A program made the translations under genes and the position numbers. Positions 9,868-55,074 of a stretch of 64,000 nt of DNA are shown piece by piece (the first letter of the stretch is position 1; every line of letters starts with the position of its first letter). The notes beneath the pieces were generated by a model, which saw only the letters and a program-made list of their open reading frames with translations, did no database searches and was not told the origin of the DNA. Origin of the DNA: Sipunculus nudus (taxonomy: Eukaryota > Annelida > Sipuncula > Golfingiida > Sipunculidae); NCBI GenBank assembly GCA_026874595.1, contig CM049310.1, positions 14,920,058 to 14,984,057 of the forward strand. The letters run 5' to 3'.

Positions 9868-11242
9868 TACAAAATTCAGCAAAGAGAAATTTCAGCAACA
9901 AAATACAGCAACAAAATTCAGCAAAGGAACATCTTAAACACCCAGGCTATTCAACATCCAATAATGTTCAGAAAGTAAGGGGTAAAACTGGGATCATTAT
10001 TCAATTTAGAAATTATTCTCCATATAAAATTTGGCTTTTATTCAGTTGAGACTTAATGATGCGCATGTGGGAGAGTGGAATCTTACATTTTTTACCAGAC
10101 TAGAAAACATAAGCTGTATTAATTGTTAATTTTGAGGTCATGTAATAGTAAGTAGTCATGTGATGGTAGATGCCTCATCCATATTCGAGACATCAGTGAA
10201 AATGGGTACATGAATAATATTATAAATAAACAAGTTATATTTTCCAATGGGTGATGGCAATTCAATTTTGTGTTTGCTAGATTTAGTTATTTTATGTGAA
10301 GCATTTTTTGCAGGATGAACATTTGTTTCATATGTTCCTAGGTTTGAGCTGGGCTAGCTTATATAAAATGCAAGTACTATACCATAATGGCACTTTTACT
10401 GATTAGCTGGTGCTTGTACTTCCATGTCATTCTGGTCAGGTGAGAACTACTTAGCAGAGGAAGCAGACAAAATGTATTCATGTGACAAACATCAGTATCG
10501 ATACTTGGTTTTCAGCATGTAGCAGTTTAGGTATTTTCTGTAAGTCCAGTTTCATTATTATTTAATAACACTCTTCAGGCCAATTTCTAATCTGAGCTTG
10601 TATGTATCCTTATGAATCATTATTCCTTCATTTGATGGAATATAAAATGATATTTAGGTTATTTTTTTTATTATTTTGGTGAATATTAGAAATTTAGTTT
10701 TCTATCAACAAAACCCATTTACAGACCTCTGTTATGACAGCAGTTTATTTAGTGAACACTCGCACAATCAGGAGCAGTGTAAGACTTAATAATTAATGCT
10801 TCTACAGATAATAAAATTATTAACCTTGTTATTATTTTATGTATATACTTGGAAATTATTGTAGCAGTTTCATTTATTTGTTTCAAAAAAGGCTATTATA
10901 TTTACATATTCTCAAATTAATCAAGCAGCTCATTAAATGGGGACAGAGGTAATTAATCACTTAACACATATTTCTTGTAGTCATAATTAATATAAATACA
11001 GAAGTTATAACAACATAATCAATCCATATTGGTGTAGCGAGTCTGTATCCTTATTTATTTTGTTTATGTATTGTAGCAGACCATTTTCTGTATATTAACT
11101 ACACTGCTGATATGCCCATGATAATGCACATTTTAACATGTAACATTCTTTGAACACCCACCCCCAAGGTAACCAAGTTTTACTTCATCATAGCTATTAT
11201 TCTAAAACAATAAACCATAGGCATGATTAATATATATCCATG

Positions 11243-11244
<2 letters not shown>

Positions 11245-11298
<54 letters not shown>
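11245..11298. repeat. (TA)n then (GT)n microsatellite
   Basis: A pure AT dinucleotide run passes into GTGTGTGT at its right end. Confidence 0.9.
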
Positions 11299-11903
11299 AA
11301 ATCATTGCACATTGAATCATCCATGCTTAGATATATTTAGACATTGTCCACAATCACTGGAATAAATCATCAATAAAAGTGAACATTAAACTATGTTGGG
11401 ATTATTTTGTCACAGCCACACTGTGGATGTGCAATTAGAATATATGAAGTTTCTTAAATAATACTTGGACCAGCTTGTCTGTTCTGATTGGTTAATTTTG
11501 GTTATCATGAGAGACAACCTATGTCATGTGACCACGTGTTTAAGTGTCATTGGTCCATGTAGGGGTTACAACCCATGTCATGTGAACACCCTAATTCATT
11601 CTGGTCAGCCTAAAAGGCAGTTTCCTCCATTTATGTATTGGTAGAAATATGTGATATGATTATTGCATTAATTATTATTTTTACATTCTATAATCATTGG
11701 TAGATACATTTGCCCAACTAATGCTGAATTCTAATGAAAGATGTGAAGATCTATGTAAAATGTCAAATTATTCTAAAGGATTGATATGTATCCACAAGGG
11801 GTATGTTCTACCCCTAATCATTCTTGTATATCTGGGGTGATTGGACGCTGTATATTTTGTTATGAAACGTATGGTTCTCTGAGGGGGAAGGGTTTGTAAA
11901 CCA

Positions 11904-11909
11904 AATAAA
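11904..11909 (+). terminator. Candidate distal poly(A) signal
   Basis: An AATAAA is followed 14 nt later by TGTTTTGTTTTGTGTTT, a textbook GU-rich downstream element. It would imply a 6.4-kb GOLGA2 3'-UTR or belong to an unrecognised transcript, so confidence is low despite the good context. Confidence 0.3.
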
Positions 11910-13977
11910 TGATCTGAATTAATGTTTTGTTTTGTGTTTAACTGTATCCATTAAAAGACCATATATTATAGTTTCATATGGTTTTCTTAAAGTACATTAA
12001 AAAATTTAAATGCAAAAGCTTTGACCTTTGTTCAACTGTTGCTCAGTAGAAATTCCTAACATTTTCTGAAAAATTCCACCTGCCCCAGACACCCCAGACA
12101 ATTTCTAGTTTGTTATGAACATATACATATCATTACAGTGATCAGGGTGAAACAAGAACATTAGTATTGTATACTTCAATTCACCACTGATTAATACTGT
12201 AAAGAAACTTAATTTCTAAGTTTTAATTTCTGATTTGTAAGAATGTTTGGTAACATGCTGTAAAAGTTTTATTCTGTGGGTCCTTGAAAAACACAGAAAG
12301 TCCTGGAATTTAAAACAAATTCAAATGTCTTGAAAGTCCTTGAAATTTTGGTTTTTGCCCCACAGGTCTTTAAAAATAGTAGAAATTTTGCTGACATAGT
12401 CAATTTTGATATAAAGCCAGAATAACTTACAATTTTCTTATATGCTTAAAGGTTTTACACAATGTAAAATGTTGCCATCCCCATATTACTCTCTTTCAAA
12501 GAAAACTTTGGACTGAAGCATGTGCTTTTGCTATTTGCATATGTGCAATGCAGGAATGTAAATTTATTAACATTACTAGTTGGTCATTAAGTTTGGAACA
12601 ATATTTTATCTGTAACTTCAGTCCTTCGAAATTGTTGAGGTGATTTAATAAAGTCACGGAAAAGTCCTGGAATTTTTTGGAGTTTATCGATCTGGAGAAG
12701 AGCTCAGTACCTATTGACCAGTCTACCGGTACTGTATGATACCCAGGCAGGTGTTAGTATTGGTCGTTAAGATCCAAATCTTATCATGTCTGATCCAGTC
12801 TTACCAGTAATACAAGAAATAAAACCCAAACACCTGAGATACCATGTACTGGATTTATTGGGTGATGCAAGAATGGCTGACATGTACAAATGTTCTAATG
12901 ATGGCATTATCAAAGTGTTACATCATTTCGCTGACACAGGTAGTCCAGTGGAACTGTCCTAAACACACAACTTTAGCAGGATACCACAGTAACTGTGCCA
13001 ATGAGCATGCACTGGTCATACCTACGCAATAGAACATGGGGGGGAAACAAAACTCAATTTTTGTTGGAGTTAATAAACAACAGCAGTAGAGGTTGTAAGG
13101 GAAGAAAAAAATTGGTTCCATTCTCAATTCAAAGCCCAGAGTTTGATACATATTATTTGTATAAAATGTTGCATGGAGACCTCTAGGTCCAAGCACCTCT
13201 GAAACAAGGACATCTCACATTTACAAACACTTTGTGCAGTTCCAGAAAATGTAGAAATGGACCTATTAAGATACTTGTACCTCTGTGTTACAGATAATAT
13301 GTCCTGCCAGTGACTGTAACCAGGAGATCCTTCTGTATATCATATTCTTCAGCCTTTAAAATTGAAATTAAACTGACAGATCTTTATGGATAACTGCATA
13401 GAACACCTGTATATATTATATATCTGATATCTGATGCAGTTCTTTACATTTGCAAATGCTGTTGATTCTGATGATTTCATGGGATTTTTCTTCATGTGCA
13501 TTCCCTGGGTTTGCTCATTTTATGATGTTCATTTCGACTCACAGGTGAGCAAGATAATGTCCATTTCAATTTTCCTGCATGGAACTACCAGTGATGCCTT
13601 TTGAAAATTCAAATTTCCTCACAAATGTTTAAGAGTAATTGTGCATGTTGTGTGTGGACTTAATTATGAAAATAAGCATCCTTAAACAAATATAAAATGC
13701 TTATATGTCATGCACACTTCCTCTTATGTTAAAATACATACTGATGCTGGGCTCTCTTAAATTATGAAAAAATATATATTCTAACACTAGTATAGGATTT
13801 ACATTTGTACCATTGTCATGGTCCTACTTGAAGAACAATTACAAAGATTTTATTTTCATTGGTGAATGTATGCAAGAGTTAGCATATACCAATATGCAAA
13901 AGTGTTTTGGATAAAAGATATACAAAAAAAAAATATTTAATTGTTTGGATCTCCCAAAACAATTTTTGTAAACAATA

Positions 13978-13979
<2 letters not shown>

Positions 13980-14059
<80 letters not shown>
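13980..14059. repeat. (TA)n microsatellite
   Basis: About 40 uninterrupted TA units. Open frames reading Tyr-Ile repeats across it are artefacts. Confidence 0.95.
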
Positions 14060-14061
<2 letters not shown>

Positions 14062-17000
14062 CACTTCACAGAATACCTTAACAAAAATTCATCCTTATGC
14101 ATAATTCATTAACAGACATGGTTGAAGATCTGGTGAAGCTTTGGTTAAAAGCTGCTGTTTTAGTCATTCATATCACTCAAATAAATAATCAAATAGAACA
14201 ACAACGGTGATCACATCATATGATAATAAAGTTAGCTTATAAAAAAGAACACTGGTTAGTAAACATCTAACCTATTGACTAGCGTTAGTGAATGTGATGA
14301 AGTTTTATCCTGCCAATCTTAATTAACATTAAATAAAGCACTTGAAAGCTCCCTTCACCTGCGATGGCCCACAAAATCACATTGTAAATCCTATGTCTAA
14401 CATATGCAAGCTCCTGCACAAATGTGAACTGATGTTCTGCAGTCAGCAAAAAATACAAAACAAACACAGCTATGGTCTATTTGCACCTCAAGTTTGTCTA
14501 TACCTAATATATTCAACTATTAATATTTGTAAAATCAAATAAAATTAGCAACCACTGGGACTGATTTAACATAATAACAACTACAAAACATGGCATTCAA
14601 TAAGGACTCTTGTAGCTGACTACGTTCTCACCGTGCTAAGTAATCGGAATAAAATGCAAATGATACGTCAGTAAGGAGAGCTGAGAATTATATGCAGATG
14701 AGAATATTGTGCGTTTGCATTTTATAGTAAATTTATATGTTCACGTTTACATCAATCACCTGCAGCAGTAGCAACCCCCCCACCCACCCCACCTTCAGTC
14801 GCTAAACCTTTTCTTAATAGTTCAAACCTATTGCCTGGAGCCTGTCTTTTTCAGACCCAAGACCTATTTCAGGTTTTCTCCCTAGTCTCTCTGGTTGTAA
14901 CTGCTCCCCCTCACACCCCCCCCCCCCCTCCAATTTTCAAAATTCCTGGATCCACCTTTGTCCATATAGAAAAGCAATTTATAAGCCAATTATTTCAACA
15001 TAATTAAAGAATGATTCTTGTTTTTGACACTAGATGGCAGCACATCAGCAATTACAGCTCAACCTCAAATAAACTTAAATACATTGAAGGATCATATATA
15101 TCCCTTGTAGTCTCTGGGAGGTTGAGAGTTTGGAAATCAACATTAGCACTGTTACATATACCCTGAAGTCAATGTATACAATAAACTGCTAACTACAGCC
15201 TATTAATTATGACTAAGCACACCATTCTGGAGCATCTGGTGAAAGTTTGATATGGCTAAGTATGAAGTTTTGGATACATGGAACTAGTCGACATTTTCAT
15301 ATTAACTTAGTGCTGACCTCTAGTGTGATGTAAGAAGTTAGTGAAGCAAAACTGAGACATGCATCAGAGCATATCAGTGCAATAATAGTCTGTTATAAAG
15401 AAATGTCCAATGTACAACTCTGTCAAGGGGTTAAACTATGGAACATTCAAATTATAAACGGTCATTTAAAAAAAATATCCAGCAGGGCCCTGTATCTTTA
15501 ATTATTCTGATTGTATAATACAGCACTTTACTTTCATGAGGTCGTCTAATACTATTACTCATAAAGTATAAAGAGGATCTCTGAACACTGATACTAAGTC
15601 AGACCTAAAATACTCCTCTCACACAGGCAAATGCAAAAAGTTTCAAACTGTCATTAGGTGTAGATTGAGTATTCACACAGCTATTCAAAACAATTTTTAC
15701 CCGTTTTGGCCAAAAGTGGTAAAATGTTTGTGATCAGGCTCAGCAACAGTAGTTTAAGCTCATTTACTTGTGATATCATGCCGTTATCTTGTTTCATGTA
15801 AGAAATTTACACCTAAAAGGTACATGCCAAAGTGAACCCATGAAACCTTTTGAAACAAATTTGACTGATCTGCATGGCCGAAAACAATTTATACTTTTTT
15901 GTGTATGAAATGGGTACTTCACAGCAGCAGATCCCCGAGTGAAATTAATTAGAAACCACTGCCGTCATATCACCAGAATACAAAAAGAAACAGCCCTTCA
16001 ACAGAGCACAAAATACATAGAAATACACAAGCAGGTGCATGGATGGCAGACAGGAGAGATTTGGCATATTGTGTAAATAATATTTTGATTAGCAGTAGGA
16101 GTAAATGTATGCAGAAATATCAAACAAATACAAACTCAACATACACACTGGAATGTAATGAAATGTCAGTTTCATTGTGGCTGCTGACTTTATTTATTTG
16201 CAGCCAATTATTTTTTTTTTAACCAGACCTCTGCTTGTGACCCAATCTTTGGACAAAATTGAGATAAATAAATAACGTTGAAAATGAATAAATTAGTAGT
16301 TAAGCTAGTTCACCCTGGGATATAACTGAAATATTGCCTTTCTTCCAAACTGACCAAATATTTGTAAAATCTAAAACTACATTTTGCTGTTTGCAATCTT
16401 GTTGAAATATGTTTCAAAGTAGATTCATAGTGGATTCGAGGCAACACTTCTGCCAGATCAATAAAGAGTTTTTTTATTTCCTGTTATCACCCAAAGCAGA
16501 ATACTTTTGCTTCAGTGGATTTGTATTTAATATTCTCGTAAAACATATGACAAACTTACATTTGAATATGTACTACTATTATTATTATCAGGATTATTTT
16601 TTTTTTATTTTATTTTTCATATGACTTGATTATATATATCCATTTTTGGCTATAGTTTTATCAATCCTTGTGTTAATCAGGTAAAACAGACTCTTAAAAG
16701 GTCAAACTTTAAATTCATTTAAATAGTAATCATAGAATAAATAATACATGTAAATTTTATGGCAAAAAAAACATTATTTATCTCACATTTGATGCACTTT
16801 CCTTTGACATATGAGATCTGATAATACCAGACTGATTTGGTATCTGACATCATTGGGTCAACCAGAGTTCAGGTCAAAAGGTCACTGAGACAATGCCACA
16901 TTGTTAAGAATACATAAGCTTCATTTGGAATGGGTGGTCATTGCACAAAAAGCCACTACATCATGGCAACCAATCAGCAAAAAGCAAGGCTGTATGTCAA

Positions 17001-19182
17001 TAAAACTAAACATATCCAACTAAATATATATAATCTACAAAGATGCGATTGATGAAAGGAGGTCACACAAATACAATACTGACAGGTGTTAATGGGAATG
17101 TACTACACTGCTATTACAGAAAAAAAATATAACAACTATACATATATATATAATGTGTATTGTGTATGTTTTTGAAGCAAAACACAGAATTCTGAAATTC
17201 TTCAACAGGTGTGGAACTTCAATGTGGAGCTGTCACAATTTATGAGAGTATAGAACAAATTTTAAGTTGTATGACAAATCTTAGCTTGATGAAACAGTTT
17301 GTTAAAGTTTTATGCAGGTTATCAATATTCTGGATACTTTTATTTTTCAGAGGTCTCTAAATTGATTTCAGCCATTTCAGGGAATGATTTAACTTTAAAA
17401 AAATCACCTGCTAAGATTGAAAAAAAAATACCATCATCATTCCTTGAGTCTGAAACATCTTTTTATATTGATTTCCTAAAACTGTTATATTTACTTTATT
17501 TATGTAAATGAAATTAATAAAAGCAACTGAAAAGAGTGGATCTGTGATTGTTGTAGAACTGTGTGTTTGTGTACATGGCAAAGATTTGTTTATGAAGTAA
17601 ATTATCTTTATGCAGTTAACATTACATACATATATAACACAATGCTTTCATCACCAACATTGCTTTTACATAAACAAACACCTTTCCTCATAGCATTTTG
17701 CAATCTGGAATGAATCTTGAATTTATGAGTACTGATTTTCATCATAGAAACAATGTATGGACTTCATATATACTGTCCATGCAAAACGGGAACAATAATA
17801 ACTCGAACTATATCTGAAATTGGTCTGATCCATTTTTCAATATTTGAACTCTTCAGTTGAATTTGAATGTCAGCAGGAGTGGGGATAGGTACAATAGATG
17901 TGATTATCTTTAATAAAATTATTATGCTTTGAAAAAATAGTCTATAAACATCATAATGCCATGGAAATACAAGCAGTTTGTTATTGTTCCATTTTTTGTA
18001 AAACACTCTTATTTACAGGTAAATGTTCAATCCAGATTGTATCATATTGCTTCAGTGAATATCAATTCAATCATGATTGCAAATTTGTCATGTGAAAAGG
18101 ATATTGTTTAATCCACTGGTACCCTTATATTTATGAATCACCTATGGATGAGTATATAACAGAATATGAGCTAGCATTAACTACTCCACAGAACCTACCA
18201 CACCTGTGAGTAGGCAAGCTGAAATGATAACGATTCTCACAAACAGTTCACACATAAAATGTAAATCTAATCGAGGCTCCAGCCACAATGCAAGGAACGC
18301 AGGATCGTACAAGATGATGATTGGATGATTACATACAAGGGTACAAAACAGCCATTCCTTGGGCGTATGATGATGACGATGATGATACTAGCCATACTGG
18401 CTTCTCTATCTATATTCCTGCAGCAATGACTGAGTTCTGAATATTAAACACTACTATTCAATTAATTCCTCAATAGCTCATGATCCAAAAGACAATTTAG
18501 ATTTACAAAATAGGGTAAAAAAAGAGAATATCATATATAATGAAAATATGCAACAAACATTTTCAACTCTAAAGAACTGTTCACAAATTTGACATTGAAG
18601 TTTGAACTGAATTTTGTGTAATCATGTTCACCTAATACCAATGCATGTTTGTTATGGATCAAAGAAATCCTCAAAATTTCCTTTTGATAATACTGGCACA
18701 GTGTGATTCTGTGACCCTGGTTATGATTAAAGCAATGCATACTGTATCTGTAGTCCTATATGAAAATAGCTTGTAATGATACCCACAATGCATCAGTATA
18801 TCATGTGACCTAAAATGCAAGATTTCATTGGCTGCTTGTTCCATTGAATTAGTATTTATATCACCACCTGTCTCATGCAGGCTTATTGTAATTCATAAAA
18901 GTGTAGATTCAGACTCAAACATAAGTATTAAGACAGATTAATACTTTACCATTTCACATGGATTTAATATCTGATAGCCAAAATGACAAACTGTTTGGCC
19001 AAAAAATGTATGGTTCTCAGACGCTTTTTCTCAGAAACCAGTGCAGGTGGGAGCTATTTTATTTTACCTTTTTTTGTATGGTTCAATAAAAATGTCATAT
19101 GATCACAGAAAAGAATAAAAATAACAAAAATGTTTTGATAAAAGGCAAAAGCACTTCATAACAAAGGAAATCTTATCAAAAT

Positions 19183-19188
19183 TTTATT
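19183..19188 (-). terminator. Candidate poly(A) signal for ZMYND19
   Basis: TTTATT on the plus strand reads AATAAA on the gene's strand, about 1.0 kb after the stop codon. T-rich sequence follows it on that strand. A second hexamer lies at 19058-19063. Both sit in AT-rich sequence, so the call is weak. Confidence 0.25.
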
Positions 19189-20219
19189 ATTTTATCTTCT
19201 TGAAAGATGAATATCAAAATCAAAATTTTTGATGCAGGGGATTAAAACTGACCTGGGTGGTGCCTTAGAACCATACCTTTTATCATTTTTGCCTGATTTA
19301 AAACATTTAAAATACTGATTCCCTGAATCAAACTTATTACTTACAACACAACTTTGGCAAAGGGAGACTATGATACATCAACAATAAATAGAGGCTAACT
19401 AAATAATAAGTCTACCTGAATATTTGGGTTTTTTTTTCTGAGACACAAAGTTGCCAGTAGTGCCAGGTGATACTAACCAGGTGATTGTAATCATACATGA
19501 ATCTTGTTTCCCTGATTTCATCTATTTGGGAAAATAACACCACAATGATTAGGATTTCAGATTTCTTTCTCATCCCTGTTACAAAAAATTTATTCAGAGT
19601 TATAATTGTGACACTAACCTTTAGTTTAAATAACAAGTAACAAGCAGTTTTCAGTTCAAAACCATATATGGTTGCAGACATTTTGGCATTTCATGCTTGC
19701 AGGCCTATAAGTAATATTACTGCTAAGTAATGGTGATGAAAATACAGAATCCTCCACAAGATTATCTACTACTACTGTACCACCTAGGTTTTGATCAGAG
19801 TTGAAAATGTTCATACTCCTAAAAAATATTCAACAAATTAAATCTTAAACATTGATTCTGCTTATAATCATGTCATTCATGAGCCTGAAAGTAAAATATG
19901 ATGATACTTGAGATGATTCATTAACATGAGTTATACTCAATAATTATAGCATGACTTAAATATGTACCATATGTATATACAGAAATACACTTAATCTTCC
20001 TTCCTCCTCCAGCCAAGAGTTGATGGGCACCTCTCCCATCAGAATATCACTTTGAGCTGCATACTCATTTTGATGAGAGCGAGACTAGCACTGCTATTGG
20101 CTCTTAACTGGCCAGGTGACCAAGGAATGGTTGTTTTGTATTTGGCAATGGTCTAGGCCACTTTGGCCTGTAATAAGTTAAGATGAACAAACATGATTGA
20201 CTAGACAGGACACATTCTC

Positions 20220-51533
<31,314 letters not shown>

Positions 51534-51760
51534 TTCTGAGGACCTTTAGCGGCTGCACGCTGATATTTTACCCCACAATATGAGAGAATAAATGAAAATT
51601 TCCAGGGATAACGGGGCTACATCTATCCTTCCGGTCTCAAGGACTGGGGCTATTGACTCGCGCTAAATACACGTGTTGACAGTGCAGGAGCACCTAGCCA
51701 ATCATGTTCCAGAACTGCTGGTAACCCCGCCCACTTGACCTATTTACGGGGTATATGGCA
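51534..51760 (-). promoter_or_regulatory. ZMYND19 5' leader and promoter region
   Basis: The sequence around and upstream of the start codon is clearly richer in CpG than the flanking introns. A GC box (CCCCGCCC on the plus strand, 51724-51731), a possible Sp1/KLF site, lies about 190 bp upstream of the ATG. No TATA box is evident near it. The transcription start cannot be fixed from sequence. Confidence 0.5.
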
Positions 51761-52569
51761 AAGTTCACCGGGGTCATGTCATATTTGTATACAAACAAAA
51801 GAACATGGTCTGTGGGGAATACTGCGTTCCCGGAATTGGGCCACGCGTTAGGATAATACACTCGCGTCTGGTTCCATTGAGTCATTTTTACACCGTCACA
51901 ATGCGTGGATATTAATTCAGCTAGTTGGAATTTAGTATATAATGGCAGCACGGAGGCTAAAATGGACATGGGAATAACGAATATATGGACAGAGACATCA
52001 GTCACGCGGTATGTTCAAATTACTCAAGAAGCTCAGAAAGCCAGGCTGGCAGTGCTGTAAAAAGTACTTCAATCAACATGACTCACGTCCCTAGCAGTCA
52101 TGTTAAATGAACCGTTTTAAAGATCTTTAAATTTATGAAGATATTATTTCAAAGGATTGCGGCACATTGGAATACTCCCAGTTCTAGATTAACTTTAATG
52201 ATTTTCAAGCTAGTAACACGCGCTCATGTTTATCATGTATAAAATGCAATATAAGGATCTCAAGTTGATATAGAAGCAAACAGAATATAAAATCCTGGTA
52301 ACGTTGAAGAACTTATGTGTTAACTTAATTAACCAATATCAGTATGTTATAACTTAATTAATCATTAATATGTGTGATGAAGTCAGAGCTTGGGAATTGC
52401 TATTAATAAATGATCATTAATGAAACGTTCTTGCTGCATCGTGCCTGGCGCTAACAAACGTAAGAAATACTGCTTAAATGAGAGGACTCAGTTCTGTCGT
52501 AAACGCTGGCTGCCTGGGGGTATCAATTAATTAATTTACGTATACAAACGCACGGCGGGAGTGCGAACA

Positions 52570-52625
<56 letters not shown>

Positions 52626-52637
52626 CCATACACACAA

Positions 52638-52712
<75 letters not shown>

Positions 52713-53840
52713 AGGGTTCCTGTTTTAACAGTCATCCCTGCACACGGAACTGTTGAGGAAAAATTGATATATCTGATTCCTACCAGAGCTAAATGTAGTT
52801 GGTTTTGTGAATAAGTTTTAGCCGAATGTACTGATCTGCATTTATATTGGACTGGTAGAAAAATTAAGACTAACAGGTGTTAGAGGGGCAAATTTCACTG
52901 AATCTGTATGAACTTATATGTGATCATTTGTTCACACAAGCAATTTAAGCACATGTATTGTGTGGTATTTGAGGTCTTTCGATTTTCAAAATGTACACGA
53001 TTTTAGAACACTATAGACATTTTAAAAAAAACGCCAATAGATCTAGAACAGATGATACCGATGATTGAAAACGGTCAGTTATAATAAAAAGTATTTCCAT
53101 GGTAAGGTGAGTTTAAAATGTGTGCATATATGGCGATACATGTAGCTGCCCATCCTTTCATAAACCTCCCCGATAATGGCCTTACCACACAAAATATGGT
53201 TACATATGCGTTCCTTCGCATACATCCACGTACATTTCAAATTTGCTCTGGGGTCTCATTATTTTCTAACTACCTCTGTTCTATTTAGCTTTACAAACTT
53301 AGTGTAATAAATTTTAGCTCTTATGGATTATTTTCAGAAAATCCTTTATTTGATCTGATATATACAGAATAACGTTATTGTTGTTATTTTAAGACTTTTA
53401 AATTTAAATTTTAAAAAAAATATAAAGGCATGATAAATCTCACATGTGACATTACTGCATATTTTATTTGTTTTCGACGTTCACTTCACTATTTGTTATA
53501 TTAAGCATAGACCCTGCGGACATAACACCCAATTTTGTTTTTCATATTCACACTGTTCTCCTCACTACTGCACTATTTATTATTTACTGCACTTTTGTTC
53601 ATAGTAGTTATCATTATATAAACCGATATATGTGTCTAGAATTAAACATTTGATTGATATGCCGCACATGTATGCCAATAAAGACGTTTTGTTTCAATTT
53701 ATTACTGACGCACGTAAGGAAATTTATTACGTGTAGGTGTGTGCGTGGTTATCACGTAAAAATTAGGAAATTTCACAAAATCCGGTTAAATCAAAACTGG
53801 AACTAAAAATATTACTGCTCAAATATATACTATAAATATC
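51761..53840. other. Region upstream of ZMYND19
   Basis: No gene was recognised. A minus-strand frame of about 90 codons from the ATG near 51969 to 51694 resembles no family I know. The section holds the compound microsatellite at 52569-52706 and then AT-rich sequence up to the retrotransposon. Confidence 0.45.
52569..52706. repeat. Compound microsatellite (TA)n-(TA)n-(GA)n-(G)n
   Basis: Two (TA)n blocks flank a TACACCCATACACACAAATT spacer. They pass into (GA)n and a short G run. Confidence 0.93.
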
Positions 53841-54479
53841 TGATTTAACCGGTTGAAAAGTGAAAGGCTCCAGCACATCCGTATGGAAAAAAGAAGAATG
53901 AAACTAAGAATCAAAATACAAAAAAAAACAAAAAACAAGACAAAGGTAGAAAAATGGAAGGAAAAAATAGAATAAAAGTAGGAATTAAACCACATTATAT
54001 GTAACAACAGGAGAAACAATAATATATTCAGGGGCAGAAGAAAAAACATCGAAAAGGATTTTAGCCATAGTCATGAATAATACAAAGTTTAATAGAAAGG
54101 AAACCAGTTAATGAAAGGATGATAAAAGCAAGATTTCATTCTAAATATGAAAAAATGCTGTGATACAATATTCACACCAACCAGTGAAGCAAATGAGGAG
54201 GAAAAAGTAGGGACATCAAATGAACACAGGAACAGAGCAATGGGAAAAGGAAGTTGGAGTGATGAGTGAGAACGAAGAAAACCTTTAGATTTCTGTGAAA
54301 TAAGCAATTTGGTGATAGATGGTGCATTATTAAACATAGAGAAATTCGTAATCTAACATGGACAGCACCAAATGGAAAGGATTCAAATCAAATTGATCAT
54401 GTTACAATGAACGGGAGATATAGGAAATCACTATTATACACTTACGTTATGAGAGGCGCAGACATTGAAAGTGATCAAC

Positions 54480-54574
54480 AGCCAGGGGCGAATCTAGGAT
54501 TTGGGAAAACGGGGGGCAATTCTTTGGACCCCCTGTAATCCCAATCCCCCCCCCCCCCCCCGGATCCGCTTCTG
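54480..54574. mobile_element. 95-bp MITE inserted in the LINE endonuclease
   Basis: The ends are imperfect inverted repeats: CAGGGGCGAATCTAGGA on the left and, inverted, CAGAAGCGGATCCGG on the right. The interior is G- and C-homopolymer rich. TCAAC flanks both sides (54475-54479 and 54575-54579), consistent with a 5-bp target duplication. The host reading frame matches the LINE family on either side of the insertion. Confidence 0.7.
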
Positions 54575-55074
54575 TCAACTGGTAGTAGCAAAAGTCAGAC
54601 TAAAGTTAACAAGACAGAGGACAACAAAACTAGGAGAGAGGACAGCTTATAAAACACAATTATTTAAAGATCTACAAACAAGAAAGGAGTTTAAAATCGA
54701 ACTAACAAACAAATTTGTTGCTTTCTAAGAGACGGGATGGAGGGAGACAACCATCAAGAAAATATAAATAAAGTAGGAAAAAAACTGAAAGGAATTTAGA
54801 GAATCATACAATGACACTTCCGAGAATAAACTTAAGAAAAAAGAATAAAGAAATAAAAGAATGGATCACAAACACAACACGGACAGTGATAGAAGAAAGG
54901 AGAATATTGAATAAATAGATAGAAAGTGCTAAATCAGAATGAATAAAAGAGATTTAAAGGAAGGAAAACATCTAAAATAATAAAGAAATCAAGAAGAAAA
55001 TAAAAACAGACAAAAGAAAGATGGTAGATACAATGGCGGCAGACGCAGAAAAAACAGTGAACGCAAACTAGTTA

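Larger units (their letters stand above)
8527..11244. other. Intergenic or distal 3'-UTR sequence
   Basis: I see no gene here. The region holds a symmetric (TG)n(TA)n(CA)n microsatellite near 9200-9246, a family E repeat at 9565-9867, a short AACAAAATTCAGC-type tandem around 9870-9930, and otherwise AT-rich single-copy-looking sequence. Confidence 0.5.
11940..20219. other. Convergent intergenic region between GOLGA2 and ZMYND19
   Basis: No supported gene was found on either strand. There is a long (TA)n at 13980-14059 and poly-C-containing repeat debris at about 14770-14965, next to a TGGATCCACC end. Phrases around 'AAGTCCTGGAATTT' recur at about 12300 and 12660. The rest is AT-rich sequence with many stops. 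The minus-strand part nearest 20220 is the likely ZMYND19 3'-UTR. Confidence 0.5.

Noticed and set aside
13839-14102. Open frames with Tyr-Ile repeats
   Set aside because: These are translations of the (TA)n microsatellite. The same applies near 37047 and 52569.
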